Made by a program: the position numbers and the translations under genes
Assembly: GCA_947453885.1 (NCBI GenBank)
Contig: CANGIF010000005.1
Coordinates: 1-64,000 of the forward strand
Direction of reading: 5' to 3'
Source: Flavobacteriaceae bacterium
Lineage (GTDB): Bacteria; Bacteroidota; Bacteroidia; Flavobacteriales; Flavobacteriaceae
Length of the DNA stretch: 64,000 nucleotides
The notes under the pieces: model-generated
What the model saw: only the letters and a program-made list of their open reading frames with translations
The model's database searches: none
What the model was told of the DNA's origin: nothing
In this document: in pieces, positions 46,499 through 56,216 of the stretch
How positions within the stretch are numbered: position 1 is the stretch's first letter
Layout: every line of letters begins with the position of its first letter

Positions 46499-46690
46499 GC
46501 TGCGAGGGTACAGGAAACAAATTGGTTTTGTTTTGTCTGTAACCGCTATTCCAGCGCTGTTGTAGTTGTTGTAACAGGATTGGTGCTTCCTAAAAAGGAA
46601 CGTCTATTGGTCATCTTCCATTTTTAGTTATATTTGTCTCACTTGTTCCAAAAAAACAACCCTTTTTTTGACTATAAAAGATGCCACATT

Positions 46691-47833
46691 ATGAAAATAG
46701 CTGCTGCTTTACTTAAAAAAAACCATTTTGAAACCAAACAAAATGAGGAAAACATGGACTTCACTACTGCGCAATTGGTATTGAGCTTTGGCGAAAGCGA
46801 ATTGATTTCGGACCCTACAATGTTTGAAAGTATTAAAAATAAATTTCCAAACGCTACGATTTTGATGGGGTCTTCAACAAATGCATTTTTTAGTAATGAG
46901 GTAACTGAAAATGCCATTTCGTTAACGGCTCTTGCGTTTGAATCGGCAACAACAAAAGCGGTTTCGGTAAAAACTACCGATTATGCATCTTCCTTTGAAG
47001 CTGGGAAATTTTTAATGAAAGCACTGGAAGAGGATCATTTAAAACTGGTTTTGATAGTTTCTGTAAACACCGTTGTAAACGGCACCGATTTGATACACGG
47101 GATGAATAAAGTCAAAAAGTCCGACGCTTTGCTTTTAGGCGGCTATACCAGCGACCGCCAAATTACAAACAGTACGTTAGTGGGACTCAACGGAGTTGGT
47201 ACTACTGACACAATTGTAGCTGTAGGGTTTTATGGCGAAAAACTGGAAGTTTCAAATGGTGTTTTTGGCGGTTGTGATGCTTATGGCTTAGAACGTACCA
47301 TTACAAAATCAGCAGGGACTATTGTGTACGAAATAGACGGGAAAAGCGCGTTGGAGGTGTACAAAAAATACATGGGGATTTACGCAGAAAAATTAAATGA
47401 TTCCTTACTAAATTTTCCAATTGCCATTCAGAACGAAAATTTTGAAAGTAGTATTTTAAGAACCGTTATTACTTTTGACGAAACTGAAAATAGCTTGCAG
47501 TTTGGGGGAGATGTGCCGGAAAACAGTAAAATTAGATTTATGCGCACAAATTTTAACAACATTTTAGAAGCCGCATCGGACGCGGCAGCCATTTGTTTAA
47601 CTCAAAATGCGGAGGCACCAAAATTGGGTATCATCATTAGTTGTATTGGCAGAAAAGCCGCTTTAGGCAACAGATTTGACGAAGAAATTGAAGTTGTTTC
47701 AGAGGTTTTTGACAACAAAACGGTTTTGACAGGTTTCTATTCCTTTGGCGAAATTGCACCCTTAGTTCCGAAAGCTAAAAGCGAATTTCTTAATCAAGTA
47801 ATTAGTATCATTGGGATAAACGAAAGAAGGTAA
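46691..47833 (+). CDS. FIST-domain sensory protein
   Basis: 380 aa from MKIAAALLKKN; an ATG 19 codons upstream (46634) adds a tail unlike the family. FIST N-terminal features (about 25-210) include LVLSFGESELISDPTMFESIK and TILMGSSTNAFFSNEVTENAI, followed by DALLLGGYTSDR and GFYGEKLEVSNGVFGGCDA. The FIST C domain follows with YEIDGKSALEVYKKYMG, FPIAIQNE and TGFYSFGEIAP at the end. FIST domains are predicted small-ligand sensors in the cytosol. The stop lies 5 bases before the hybrid kinase start, so the two very probably form one signalling unit in which FIST supplies the input. Confidence 0.88.
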   Translation: MKIAAALLKKNHFETKQNEENMDFTTAQLVLSFGESELISDPTMFESIKNKFPNATILMGSSTNAFFSNEVTENAISLTALAFESATTKAVSVKTTDYASSFEAGKFLMKALEEDHLKLVLIVSVNTVVNGTDLIHGMNKVKKSDALLLGGYTSDRQITNSTLVGLNGVGTTDTIVAVGFYGEKLEVSNGVFGGCDAYGLERTITKSAGTIVYEIDGKSALEVYKKYMGIYAEKLNDSLLNFPIAIQNENFESSILRTVITFDETENSLQFGGDVPENSKIRFMRTNFNNILEAASDAAAICLTQNAEAPKLGIIISCIGRKAALGNRFDEEIEVVSEVFDNKTVLTGFYSFGEIAPLVPKAKSEFLNQVISIIGINERR

Positions 47834-47838
47834 CGGTT

Positions 47839-50800
47839 ATGCTACACAAACTTTTAAACAAACAAATTCAAAAATACCTGAGTACGGATCTTAAAAACAA
47901 TCCGGAACTGCAACAATTTATTCGAGCAATAGACGATTCGTACTATGCGTTTGAAAAAGACATTTACTTATTGAACAACGCTTTTTCTGAAAGTGAAATT
48001 GAATACAATGAACTAAACAACCAATTAAAAGAAGAATTTAAACAAAAAGAGCTTTCGATTCAGAATTTATACGAAGCTATTGAAAGCCAACAAGACTTCC
48101 CGTTTGTAGAAGAAAAAGAAAAACAAGAATTACTTTATATTTCAAAGTACTTAAAATACCAAAACATTTTAAAACTTCAGGCGCAAGAAAAGCTGAATGA
48201 AACCAACGATTTGTTGAAAATTTTATTGACCAATATTCATTCTGGGATTTTAATGGTTGACGAAAACAGGAAAGTTATTTACTGCAATCAATATTTTTGC
48301 GACATGCATAAAAATCCTCTATCACCAGATGAAATGATTGGGATGGACACTGTAGCTACTTTTGAAAAAGAAAAATATACTTTTAAAGAATATGAAAAAA
48401 ACGAGCAAAATATTGAATCCGCCATTCAAAACAATGAAACAATTATTGGAGAGTTAGTTGAAACAATAGACGGAAGGTATTTTGAACGGGATTATGTGCC
48501 AATTTATATTAAAAAGGTTTTTAGAGGCAGTTTATGGAAATATAGAGAAGTAACCGATCAAATAAAATCAAGACAACATCTTGAACAAAGTGAAAACACC
48601 AATCGTCAAATTATGAATGCGGCCTTGGATGCCATCATCATTTTTGACAGGTATGGGAAAGTTTCCTTTTGGAACAACCAAGCCGAAACTATTTTTGGTT
48701 GGGAAACAAAAGAAGTTGAAAAACTGGGTTTATTGAGGTCTATATTGCCTAGTAAAAGTGTAAAAGCATTTGTAAAAATTCTGGAAGATTACATTGATTT
48801 TGGAAAGGAACAATACTTAAACACCTATTTAGAAGAGCATTTAAAAAACAAAAAGGGAACAGAGTTTTTAGTAAAAATAGCTATAACACCTATTGTTCAA
48901 AATAATGAAATCGTTTTTTGTTCGTTTATTCAAGACATTTCCATTCAAAAAAATGCAGAAATAAAATTAAAAAATCAAGAAGCTAAGTTCAGAAACATCA
49001 TTGCCAACATGAACTTAGGAATTTTAGAAGTGGATTTGGACGAGAAAATAAATTTTGTGAATCAAAGTTTTATCAACATTTCAGGTTATGGAAATGAGGA
49101 ATTATTAGGAAAAAAACCTTCCGATTTTTTATTAAACAATGAAGCTAAAAAAATTCTAAAGAAAAAAATAACTCTACGTAAAAATGAAATTGCCGACGTT
49201 TATGAACTGCCAATTATAACCAAAAGTGGCGAAATAAGATGGTGGGCAATTAGTGGTGCTCCAAATTTTGATGACAAACATAATTTAATTGGGTCTATTG
49301 GAATTCACATGGACATTACAAATAAAAAAAGGCTTGAAGTAGCTCTTTTGCAGGAAAAGCAAAAGGCGGAAGAGGCTGCTAAAACGCAAAAAGATTTTTT
49401 AGCTAATATGAGTCATGAAATTAGAACACCGTTAAATGCTATTGTTGGATTTATTAGAGAACTCGAAAAACAAGATTTGAATGACATTCAATCTGGTTTT
49501 GTCAAAAACAGTAAATATGCCTCCAAACATTTACTCTCGATAGTTAATAACATTTTGGATTTAACAAAAATTGAAGCGGGAGAAATGACGTTAGATCATA
49601 ACGATTTTGATTTGAACCAAATAATTAATGGCGTTGTTGCCGTATTAGAGTCAAAATCAAAGCAAAAAGAACTTGATTTAAAGTGGTTCATTTCAGAAGA
49701 TAACAATTTGAATTTTAAAGGAGATGCCATAAAATTAGAACAGATTTTATTCAATTGTATTGGAAACGCCATAAAGTTTACAAACAAAGGTTCTATCACA
49801 ATTGAATGTAATGTACTAAAGGATGCTGTGTTCTTTCAAGAAATTGAATTGGTTATTTCAGATACCGGTATTGGGATGGAAAAACAATATTTAGACACCA
49901 TTTTTAATAAATTTTCACAAGAAGAAAACCGCAAATTCAGAAACTTTGGCGGTACTGGATTAGGCATGGCTATTACAAAAGAGTTGGTCGATTTGATGAA
50001 AGGCACAATCAAAATTAGTAGCCAAAAAGGAAAAGGCACCTCAATTTCTATAACTATAAATCTTGAAAAAGGCACAAATAAGAAAATCAAATTAGCAAAG
50101 AAAAAACCTTTATCTATTAAAAATCTAAACATTTTATTGGTCGAAGACAATGAGTTAAACAGAATGGTGGCTCAAAATTCGTTGCATCATTTTAAGTGCC
50201 ATGTAACAGAGGCTACCAATGGCGTTGAAGCTATTACAATTCTAAAAACCAAAAAATTTGATGTTATTTTAATGGATATTCTCATGCCGGAAATGGATGG
50301 AATAGCAGCCACAAAAATTATTAGAGATGAAATGAAGATTACAACACCAATAATAGCATTAACTGCAAATGCGTTTAAATCTGAAATTCAAAAATGCAAA
50401 AAAGCAGGCATGACCGATTATGTAACCAAACCTTTTGACGAAACCAATTTAGTAGAAACAATTGCCAAACATACTTTTAAAGACAAGAAAAAAACGACCG
50501 TAAAAACCAAAACTAAAGTACTTTATGATTTAACCGTTTTAAGTGAATTAAGTAGAGGCGATAAAGAATTTGTGTTAAAGATTATTCGCTATTTTGTAAA
50601 TCAAGCACCCGAAATTCTAGAAAAAATGGAAAAAGCTTTAATTCAAAAAGAATATGACAAGCTTTATAGTTTAGCCCACAAAATAAAACCTAGTATTGCT
50701 AGTTTAGGAATTAAAACCTTAAGTACAAAAATTGTGTTTTTAGAAGAACTCGCCAGAAATGAAAAAGATGCAGAAAAAATTAGCAAGACTTTTTACGAAA

Positions 50801-50865
50801 CAAAAAAAATACTTTTAAAAGCTACAATGCAATTAAATGAATTTATAATGGGAAAAGTGAATTAA
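47839..50865 (+). CDS. Hybrid sensor histidine kinase: coiled coil-3 PAS-HisKA-HATPase-REC-Hpt
   Basis: 1008 aa with no membrane helix, so a cytosolic sensor. A coiled-coil N terminus (about 1-125) leads into three PAS-type domains (about 130-245, 250-375, 385-500); EYNELNNQLKEEFKQKEL is coiled-coil-like. The HisKA domain has ANMSHEIRTPLNAIVGF, with phosphoacceptor His526. The ATPase domain has NAIKFTNKGSI, SDTGIGM and GGTGLGMAI. The receiver starts LLVEDNELNRMVAQNSL, with acceptor Asp813 in LMDILMPEMDG and a conserved Lys in YVTKPFDE. The C-terminal Hpt domain has AHKIKPSIASLG, His947. All residues of a His-Asp-His relay are present; the final Asp must be on a separate regulator, absent here. 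Its 3' end overlaps the next, convergent gene by 4 bases. Confidence 0.93.
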   Translation: MLHKLLNKQIQKYLSTDLKNNPELQQFIRAIDDSYYAFEKDIYLLNNAFSESEIEYNELNNQLKEEFKQKELSIQNLYEAIESQQDFPFVEEKEKQELLYISKYLKYQNILKLQAQEKLNETNDLLKILLTNIHSGILMVDENRKVIYCNQYFCDMHKNPLSPDEMIGMDTVATFEKEKYTFKEYEKNEQNIESAIQNNETIIGELVETIDGRYFERDYVPIYIKKVFRGSLWKYREVTDQIKSRQHLEQSENTNRQIMNAALDAIIIFDRYGKVSFWNNQAETIFGWETKEVEKLGLLRSILPSKSVKAFVKILEDYIDFGKEQYLNTYLEEHLKNKKGTEFLVKIAITPIVQNNEIVFCSFIQDISIQKNAEIKLKNQEAKFRNIIANMNLGILEVDLDEKINFVNQSFINISGYGNEELLGKKPSDFLLNNEAKKILKKKITLRKNEIADVYELPIITKSGEIRWWAISGAPNFDDKHNLIGSIGIHMDITNKKRLEVALLQEKQKAEEAAKTQKDFLANMSHEIRTPLNAIVGFIRELEKQDLNDIQSGFVKNSKYASKHLLSIVNNILDLTKIEAGEMTLDHNDFDLNQIINGVVAVLESKSKQKELDLKWFISEDNNLNFKGDAIKLEQILFNCIGNAIKFTNKGSITIECNVLKDAVFFQEIELVISDTGIGMEKQYLDTIFNKFSQEENRKFRNFGGTGLGMAITKELVDLMKGTIKISSQKGKGTSISITINLEKGTNKKIKLAKKKPLSIKNLNILLVEDNELNRMVAQNSLHHFKCHVTEATNGVEAITILKTKKFDVILMDILMPEMDGIAATKIIRDEMKITTPIIALTANAFKSEIQKCKKAGMTDYVTKPFDETNLVETIAKHTFKDKKKTTVKTKTKVLYDLTVLSELSRGDKEFVLKIIRYFVNQAPEILEKMEKALIQKEYDKLYSLAHKIKPSIASLGIKTLSTKIVFLEELARNEKDAEKISKTFYETKKILLKATMQLNEFIMGKVN

Positions 50866-51410
50866 AAATAAATTCTGATAAAAGGCGTAAGTGCATCATT
50901 ATAAATATTTTTACTCTTATCAAAAAGTAAATTATAACGCGCACCCAAAACTACATTTTCAGTTCTATAACCAGCTCCAACATACAAACCTGTATTCCAA
51001 AAACTAGTGCTATAGGAATTTAAAGTTGTTTCGTACGTTGTATTTATTTTTAATTCTTCAACCTCTACCGAAAGTTGAACCATTTCTACAGGATTTACAA
51101 CTATTAAAGCACTTGGTCCATAAATTAAAGAAGTGTATCTGTCTTTTGAAGATGCATAACTGCCTAAAAAACCCACGCCCGTTCCAATGTAATTGTTAAA
51201 TTTATAAATGGCAACTGGAGCAAGCATTACATCGCTGTAGCCACTTCCAATACTTAAACCTATTCCCCCACCAAACTGAACATGGTTCCAAAATTTACTT
51301 TGAAATCCATAAGGCTTTGAGCTAATTTGAGCTACAGAAACATTTACTATTAGTAGAATCAATAGGTATTTTATCTGTTTTGGAAATTGTAAATACAATG
51401 CTTTTTTCAT
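50862..51410 (-). CDS. Small outer-membrane beta-barrel protein divergent from sucA
   Basis: 182 aa: signal peptide (MKKALYLQFPKQIKYLLILLIVNVSVAQ) and a barrel-like body with strands such as HVQFGGGIGLSIGSGYSDVMLAP, YIGTGVGFLGSYAS, ALIVVNPVEMVQLSVEVEEL, TGLYVGAGYR and NVVLGARYNLLF, ending in an aromatic strand (LTPFIRIYF). It has no enzyme motif. Proteins like this are sometimes labelled alpha-ketoglutarate decarboxylase in Flavobacterium genomes, apparently because they sit beside sucA; the sequence gives no support for that. Divergently arranged with sucA. Confidence 0.75.
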   Translation of the reverse strand: MKKALYLQFPKQIKYLLILLIVNVSVAQISSKPYGFQSKFWNHVQFGGGIGLSIGSGYSDVMLAPVAIYKFNNYIGTGVGFLGSYASSKDRYTSLIYGPSALIVVNPVEMVQLSVEVEELKINTTYETTLNSYSTSFWNTGLYVGAGYRTENVVLGARYNLLFDKSKNIYNDALTPFIRIYF

Positions 51411-51479
51411 TCTATAATGCTATTTGAAATAAATGTCATAAAAGTATCTAAAATAATTCAAATTTGTAGTGAGTTTTTG

Positions 51480-51487
51480 TACTTTTG
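51480..51487 (+). promoter_or_regulatory. -7 element of sucA
   Basis: TACTTTTG matches TAnnTTTG and lies 40 bases before the sucA ATG at 51528. It lies inside the longer upstream ORF extension, which supports the shorter start. No well-spaced -33 box was found. Confidence 0.5.
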
Positions 51488-51527
51488 CGTGACATTTTTT
51501 AACAAATCAGGTTATTCACTAATAATT

Positions 51528-54302
51528 ATGGATAGGTTTTCCTTTTTAAACGCAGCACACACAGAATTTTTTGCACAATTATACGATCAATATCTAGAAA
51601 ATCCAGATAGTATTGAACCTAGTTGGAGGAGTTTCTTTCAAGGTTTTGACTTTGGAATTTCAAGTAGTAACGAAGAAGTTGTAGTCAATCAAACTACACA
51701 AGTAGTTTCTAATGCTATAGATAACAACCAAGTATCCGAAAAAATTATAAAGGAATTCAATGTTCTTCAATTAATTGACGGCTATCGATCAAGAGGGCAT
51801 TTGTTTACTAAAACAAATCCAGTCAGAGACCGAAGAATTTTTTCTCCTAACTTAAATTTAGAAAACTTTGGACTTTCATCAAATGACTTAAACACCGTTT
51901 TTGATGCAGCTAAAGTTTTAGGCAAACAACCGTGTTCCCTTCAGGAAATTTTAACTCATTTACGAAATGTGTACTGCCAACATATTGGAATTGAATACAT
52001 GTACATGAGAAATCCAGTGGTCATTCAATGGATTCAAGATAAATTAAACACCAATGACAATCAACCGAGCTTTGATAATCAACAAAAAATACATATTTTA
52101 GAAAAATTAAACGAAGCGGTTTCTTTTGAAAATTTCTTACATACTAAATATGTTGGTCAAAAACGTTTTTCACTTGAAGGTGGTGAATCCATAATTCCAG
52201 CTTTAGATGCCTTAATTGATGCTGCTGCTGAAAAAGGAGTAGAGCAATTTGTAATGGGAATGGCGCATAGAGGGCGTTTAAATGTGCTAGCTAATATTTT
52301 TAGAAAATCAACTCAAGATATTTTTTCGGAGTTTGATGGAAAAGACTACGACCAAGAATATTTTGATGGCGATGTAAAATACCATTTAGGACTTACTTCT
52401 GAACGCAAGACCCGAACAGGTAAAAATATTTGCTTAAATTTAGCACCAAATCCTTCACATCTTGAAACTGTTGGGGCTGTTATTGAAGGGATTACTAGAG
52501 CAAAACAAGATCATTATTATCCTGACGATTTTTCAAAAGTATTGCCAATTGCTGTACATGGCGATGCAGCGGTAGCAGGACAAGGAATTGTGTATGAAAT
52601 TGTTCAAATGGCACAATTAGACGGTTACAAAACCGGAGGAACAATTCACTTAATTATTAACAATCAAGTTGGATTTACTACAAATTATTTAGACGCTCGC
52701 TCTTCAACATATTGTACAGATGTTGCTAAAGTTACTCTTTCTCCTGTACTTCATGTAAATGCAGACGATGCCGAAGCGGTTGTTCACGCTACTTTATTTG
52801 CTTTGGATTTTAGAATGGAATTCGGAAGAGATGTATTTATTGATTTGTTAGGTTATAGAAAATATGGCCATAACGAAGGTGATGAACCTCGTTTTACACA
52901 ACCTGTTTTATATAAAATTATAGCAAAACATAAAAATCCTAGAGATATTTATGCGGAAAAACTTTTGGCTAGTGGTATCATTTCTAATACGTATGTAAAA
53001 GAAATTGAAGCCAATTACAAGCAAGATTTAAACAATAATTTAGAGGCCTCTAGGAAAAAAGAATTAACTGTAATTACGCCTTTTATGCAAAATGAATGGC
53101 AAGGATTTAATCAGGTTTCTTGTGATGTAATGCTTGAAAAAGTAGCTACTGGATTCTCTAAAGAAGGATTGACAACAATTGCTACTGCTATTTGTCATTT
53201 ACCAAGCGATAAAAAATTCATTAGTAAAACAGAAAAACTAATCAATGATCGAAAAACAATGTTTTTTGAATCTAACAAATTAGACTGGGCAATGGGTGAA
53301 TTTATGGCCTATGGTTCATTAAATATAGAAGGTTACAATGTTCGTCTTTCTGGACAAGATGTTGAAAGAGGAACATTTTCGCACAGACATGCAGTTGTTA
53401 AAGTTGAAGACAGCGAGGAAGAAGTACTACTTTTAAATCAAATTAAAGATAAAAAAGGAAAATTCAATGTGTTTAATTCTTTATTGTCTGAATATGGAGT
53501 TCTTGGTTTTGATTACGGATATGCTTTAGCTAGTCCAAACACGTTAACTATTTGGGAAGCTCAATTTGGCGATTTTAGTAATGGTGCTCAAATTATGATT
53601 GACCAATATATTTCTTGTGGCGAAGACAAATGGAACAATCAAAATGGTATTGTTTTATTACTACCACACGGATATGAAGGACAAGGAGCAGAACATTCTT
53701 CGGCAAGAATGGAACGCTATTTACAACTTTGTGCTAGACACAATATGTTTGTTGCAGATTGTACCACACCTGCTAATTTCTTCCATTTGTTACGACGTCA
53801 AATGAAAACACAATACCGCAAACCATTGGTGGTTTTTACCCCAAAAAGTTTGTTGCGTGACCCAAGAGCTGTTTCTCCTATAGAAGATTTTGTTTCAGGT
53901 AGTTTCCAAGAAACAATAGATGATAATTCTGTAATTAAAGCTACTGTAAAAACAGTTACATTTTGTACTGGAAAGTTCTATTACGATCTATTAACAGAAA
54001 GAGAAAAATTAGGAAGAGACGATGTGGCATTAATTCGTATAGAACAATTATTCCCGTTACCAGTGGATCAATTAAAAGAGATTATTGCACAATATCCAAA
54101 TGCAGATGATTTTGTATGGGCTCAAGAAGAGCCAAAAAACATGGGAGCATACAGTTATCTATTAATGAATTTCAATATAGTGAATTGGAGATTGGCTTCA
54201 TTAAAAGCGTATGCTGCACCTGCTTCAGGTAGTCATACAAGAGACAGAAGAAGACATGCAGATGCCATTAATATGGTTTTTGACAAAAATTTGTTTAGAT
54301 AG
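51528..54302 (+). CDS. sucA: 2-oxoglutarate dehydrogenase E1 component
   Basis: Thiamine-diphosphate enzyme that decarboxylates 2-oxoglutarate and transfers succinyl to the lipoyl group of E2. 924 aa from MDRFSFLNAAHTEFFAQLYD; the start 37 codons upstream adds a hydrophobic stretch unlike the family and would contain the promoter box. Landmarks: IDGYRSRGHLFTKTNPVRDR, FSLEGGESIIPALDALID, VMGMAHRGRLNVLANIF, LAPNPSHLETVGAVIEG, VHGDAAVAGQGIVYE (cofactor region), LPHGYEGQGAEHSSARMERYLQL, and C-terminal HTRDRRRHADAINMVFD. All are intact. sucB follows after a 361-base gap. Confidence 0.96.
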   Translation: MDRFSFLNAAHTEFFAQLYDQYLENPDSIEPSWRSFFQGFDFGISSSNEEVVVNQTTQVVSNAIDNNQVSEKIIKEFNVLQLIDGYRSRGHLFTKTNPVRDRRIFSPNLNLENFGLSSNDLNTVFDAAKVLGKQPCSLQEILTHLRNVYCQHIGIEYMYMRNPVVIQWIQDKLNTNDNQPSFDNQQKIHILEKLNEAVSFENFLHTKYVGQKRFSLEGGESIIPALDALIDAAAEKGVEQFVMGMAHRGRLNVLANIFRKSTQDIFSEFDGKDYDQEYFDGDVKYHLGLTSERKTRTGKNICLNLAPNPSHLETVGAVIEGITRAKQDHYYPDDFSKVLPIAVHGDAAVAGQGIVYEIVQMAQLDGYKTGGTIHLIINNQVGFTTNYLDARSSTYCTDVAKVTLSPVLHVNADDAEAVVHATLFALDFRMEFGRDVFIDLLGYRKYGHNEGDEPRFTQPVLYKIIAKHKNPRDIYAEKLLASGIISNTYVKEIEANYKQDLNNNLEASRKKELTVITPFMQNEWQGFNQVSCDVMLEKVATGFSKEGLTTIATAICHLPSDKKFISKTEKLINDRKTMFFESNKLDWAMGEFMAYGSLNIEGYNVRLSGQDVERGTFSHRHAVVKVEDSEEEVLLLNQIKDKKGKFNVFNSLLSEYGVLGFDYGYALASPNTLTIWEAQFGDFSNGAQIMIDQYISCGEDKWNNQNGIVLLLPHGYEGQGAEHSSARMERYLQLCARHNMFVADCTTPANFFHLLRRQMKTQYRKPLVVFTPKSLLRDPRAVSPIEDFVSGSFQETIDDNSVIKATVKTVTFCTGKFYYDLLTEREKLGRDDVALIRIEQLFPLPVDQLKEIIAQYPNADDFVWAQEEPKNMGAYSYLLMNFNIVNWRLASLKAYAAPASGSHTRDRRRHADAINMVFDKNLFR

Positions 54303-54663
54303 TATGCTAATTTTATATAGCTGGATTTTGATTTTTCTTCTATCTTTTTAAAGAATTGATAAAGAATATACATTTTGAAAGAGCAGAAAATTGAACAATT
54401 CAATTAAGAAAACATAGAACTAAAAGATATTTATAATTTAGATGATATCAACAAATAATTTTAACACATGAATGCTAACAAATCAAGACAAGTTTCAAAC
54501 GATTGATTAGTAGTAAAGAAGCTATACAATACTCTGACACTTTATAAATTGGTTTTTTAAAAAATATGTTATTCATGAACAGACGAATATATAAATTCTA
54601 AATTACAGAAACATTAATAGAACACAACAAAATATATAAAATTCATAATTTAAAATAATAACG
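54303..54663. other. Gap between sucA and sucB, no gene seen
   Basis: 361 very AT-rich bases with stop codons in all frames and no RNA gene, hairpin or repeat that I can support. It may hold a sucB promoter, but no clear TAnnTTTG element is near the start codon. Confidence 0.55.
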
Positions 54664-55887
54664 ATGATTTTAGAAATGAAAGTGCCTTCACCAGGCGAAT
54701 CAATAAAAGAAGTTGAAATCGCTACATGGTTAGTAAAAGACGGCGATTATGTAGAAAAAGATCAGGCAATTGCTGAAGTAGATTCAGACAAGGCTACACT
54801 TGAATTACCAGCAGAAGCAAGCGGTATTATTACGCTTAAAGCAGAAGAAGGCGATGCGGTAGCTGTAGGTGCTATAGTTTGTTTAATTGATACTAGTGCA
54901 TCTAAACCCGCTGGTGATGCTCCAGCACCAGTAAAAGAAGAAACAAAACCAGTTAATGAAGCACCAAAAGCTGAAGTAAAAGCGGCTCCTGTTGCAGAAA
55001 AAACGTTTGCAAATCAAATTCCTTCACCGGCTGCTAGGAAAATTCTAGACGAAAAAAATATTGAACCTACATCAATAGTTGGTACAGGAAAAGGAGGAAG
55101 AATTACCAAAGACGATGCGGTAAATGCTATTCCTTCAATGGGAACACCTACTGGTGGAAACCGTGGGTCTGATCGATCAAAGTTATCAATGTTACGCAGA
55201 AAAGTTGCAGAACGATTAGTAGCTGCAAAAAACGAAACGGCTATGTTAACTACTTTTAACGAAGTTAACATGACTCCAATAAATTTAATTCGCAACGAAT
55301 ACAAAGATGCTTTTAAAACAAAGCATGGTGGCCTTGGATTGGGTTTTATGTCCTTTTTTACTAAAGCAGTTACAAGAGCTTTACAAATGTATCCTGATGT
55401 TAATTCTATGATTGATGGAAACGAAAAAATCGCATACAATTTTTGTGATATTTCAGTAGCCGTTTCTGGACCAAAAGGACTTATGGTTCCTGTTGTTAGA
55501 AATGCAGAAAACTTAACCTTTAGAGGAGTAGAAGCTGAAATTAAACGTTTAGCAATTAAAGCAAGAGACGGTCAAATTACCGTAGACGACATGACTGGAG
55601 GAACTTTTACAATTTCAAATGGTGGTGTTTTTGGCAGCATGCTTTCTACTCCCATTATTAATCCTCCACAATCAGGTATATTAGGAATGCACAACATAAT
55701 AGAACGTCCAATAGCTGTAAATGGAAAAGTTGAAATTCATCCAATGATGTATGTAGCATTATCGTACGATCACAGAATTATTGATGGTCGTGAATCTGTT
55801 GGCTTTTTGGTTGCTGTTAAAGAAGCTCTAGAAAATCCCTTAGAATTATTAATGGAAGGAAATGCTAAAAAAGCATTGGAACTTTAA
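54664..55887 (+). CDS. sucB: Dihydrolipoyl succinyltransferase (E2 of 2-oxoglutarate dehydrogenase)
   Basis: 407 aa core-forming enzyme that takes the succinyl group from E1 and passes it to CoA. A single lipoyl domain (about 1-78) carries the lipoylated Lys43 in [11 protein letters not shown]. An Ala/Pro/Glu/Lys-rich linker follows (about 80-118), then a peripheral-subunit-binding domain with [16 protein letters not shown] (about 121-155). The C-terminal catalytic domain contains [21 protein letters not shown] near residues 368-388, with the active-site His and Asp. No E3 gene is adjacent. It works with SucA and a shared dihydrolipoyl dehydrogenase. Confidence 0.96.
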   Translation: MILEMKVPSPGESIKEVEIATWLVKDGDYVEKDQAIAEVDSDKATLELPAEASGIITLKAEEGDAVAVGAIVCLIDTSASKPAGDAPAPVKEETKPVNEAPKAEVKAAPVAEKTFANQIPSPAARKILDEKNIEPTSIVGTGKGGRITKDDAVNAIPSMGTPTGGNRGSDRSKLSMLRRKVAERLVAAKNETAMLTTFNEVNMTPINLIRNEYKDAFKTKHGGLGLGFMSFFTKAVTRALQMYPDVNSMIDGNEKIAYNFCDISVAVSGPKGLMVPVVRNAENLTFRGVEAEIKRLAIKARDGQITVDDMTGGTFTISNGGVFGSMLSTPIINPPQSGILGMHNIIERPIAVNGKVEIHPMMYVALSYDHRIIDGRESVGFLVAVKEALENPLELLMEGNAKKALEL

Positions 55888-55913
55888 TAAAAATAATTAA
55901 TTTTTAAAAAATG

Positions 55914-55948
55914 AAAAGTCCTTTTAGTTCTAAACTAGAAGGGCTTTT
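55914..55948 (+). terminator. Intrinsic terminator after sucB
   Basis: AAAAGTCCTTTTAGTT (55914-55929) pairs with AACTAGAAGGGCTTTT (55933-55948), with two internal mismatches or G-T pairs, around a 3-base loop and followed by T-rich sequence. The remaining ~270 bases to the next gene show no gene. Confidence 0.82.
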
Positions 55949-56186
55949 TATTTAAAAACTCTTATAGTATTTCATAGTCATTAAAAAATAAACAATTAAT
56001 TTACTACTACATTTCCTCAACATGTGTTAGAAATAAAATTATTTAATGCTATTGATTGCAAACGATATAGTAAAACAACTATTTAAAATAAACAATTCAG
56101 TTGACTTAAAGTAAAACGTATCTTTTCAAACAATTTGTATAGTTTTTTTATAAATAAAATATATAGTTTCATTATAGCCTTACTAG

Positions 56187-56194
56187 TATATTTG
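56187..56194 (+). promoter_or_regulatory. -7 element of the following T9SS gene
   Basis: TATATTTG, a perfect TAnnTTTG match 22 bases before the ATG at 56217. The -33 region is unclear. Confidence 0.55.
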
Positions 56195-56216
56195 AAAAAA
56201 CAAAACATAAAATAAT

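Noticed and set aside
46499..46690. A possible further remnant of a coding sequence right of the MITE-like element.
   Set aside because: Short frames such as NNYNSAGIAVTDKT could be degraded coding DNA, but no paralog in the window matches it, so it is not annotated.
50862..51410. Annotation as alpha-ketoglutarate decarboxylase.
   Set aside because: The protein is a small exported beta-barrel with no cofactor or catalytic motif; the name seems to come from its position next to sucA.
54303..54663. A missed gene or riboswitch between sucA and sucB.
   Set aside because: All frames are closed by stops and I see no conserved aptamer-like structure.
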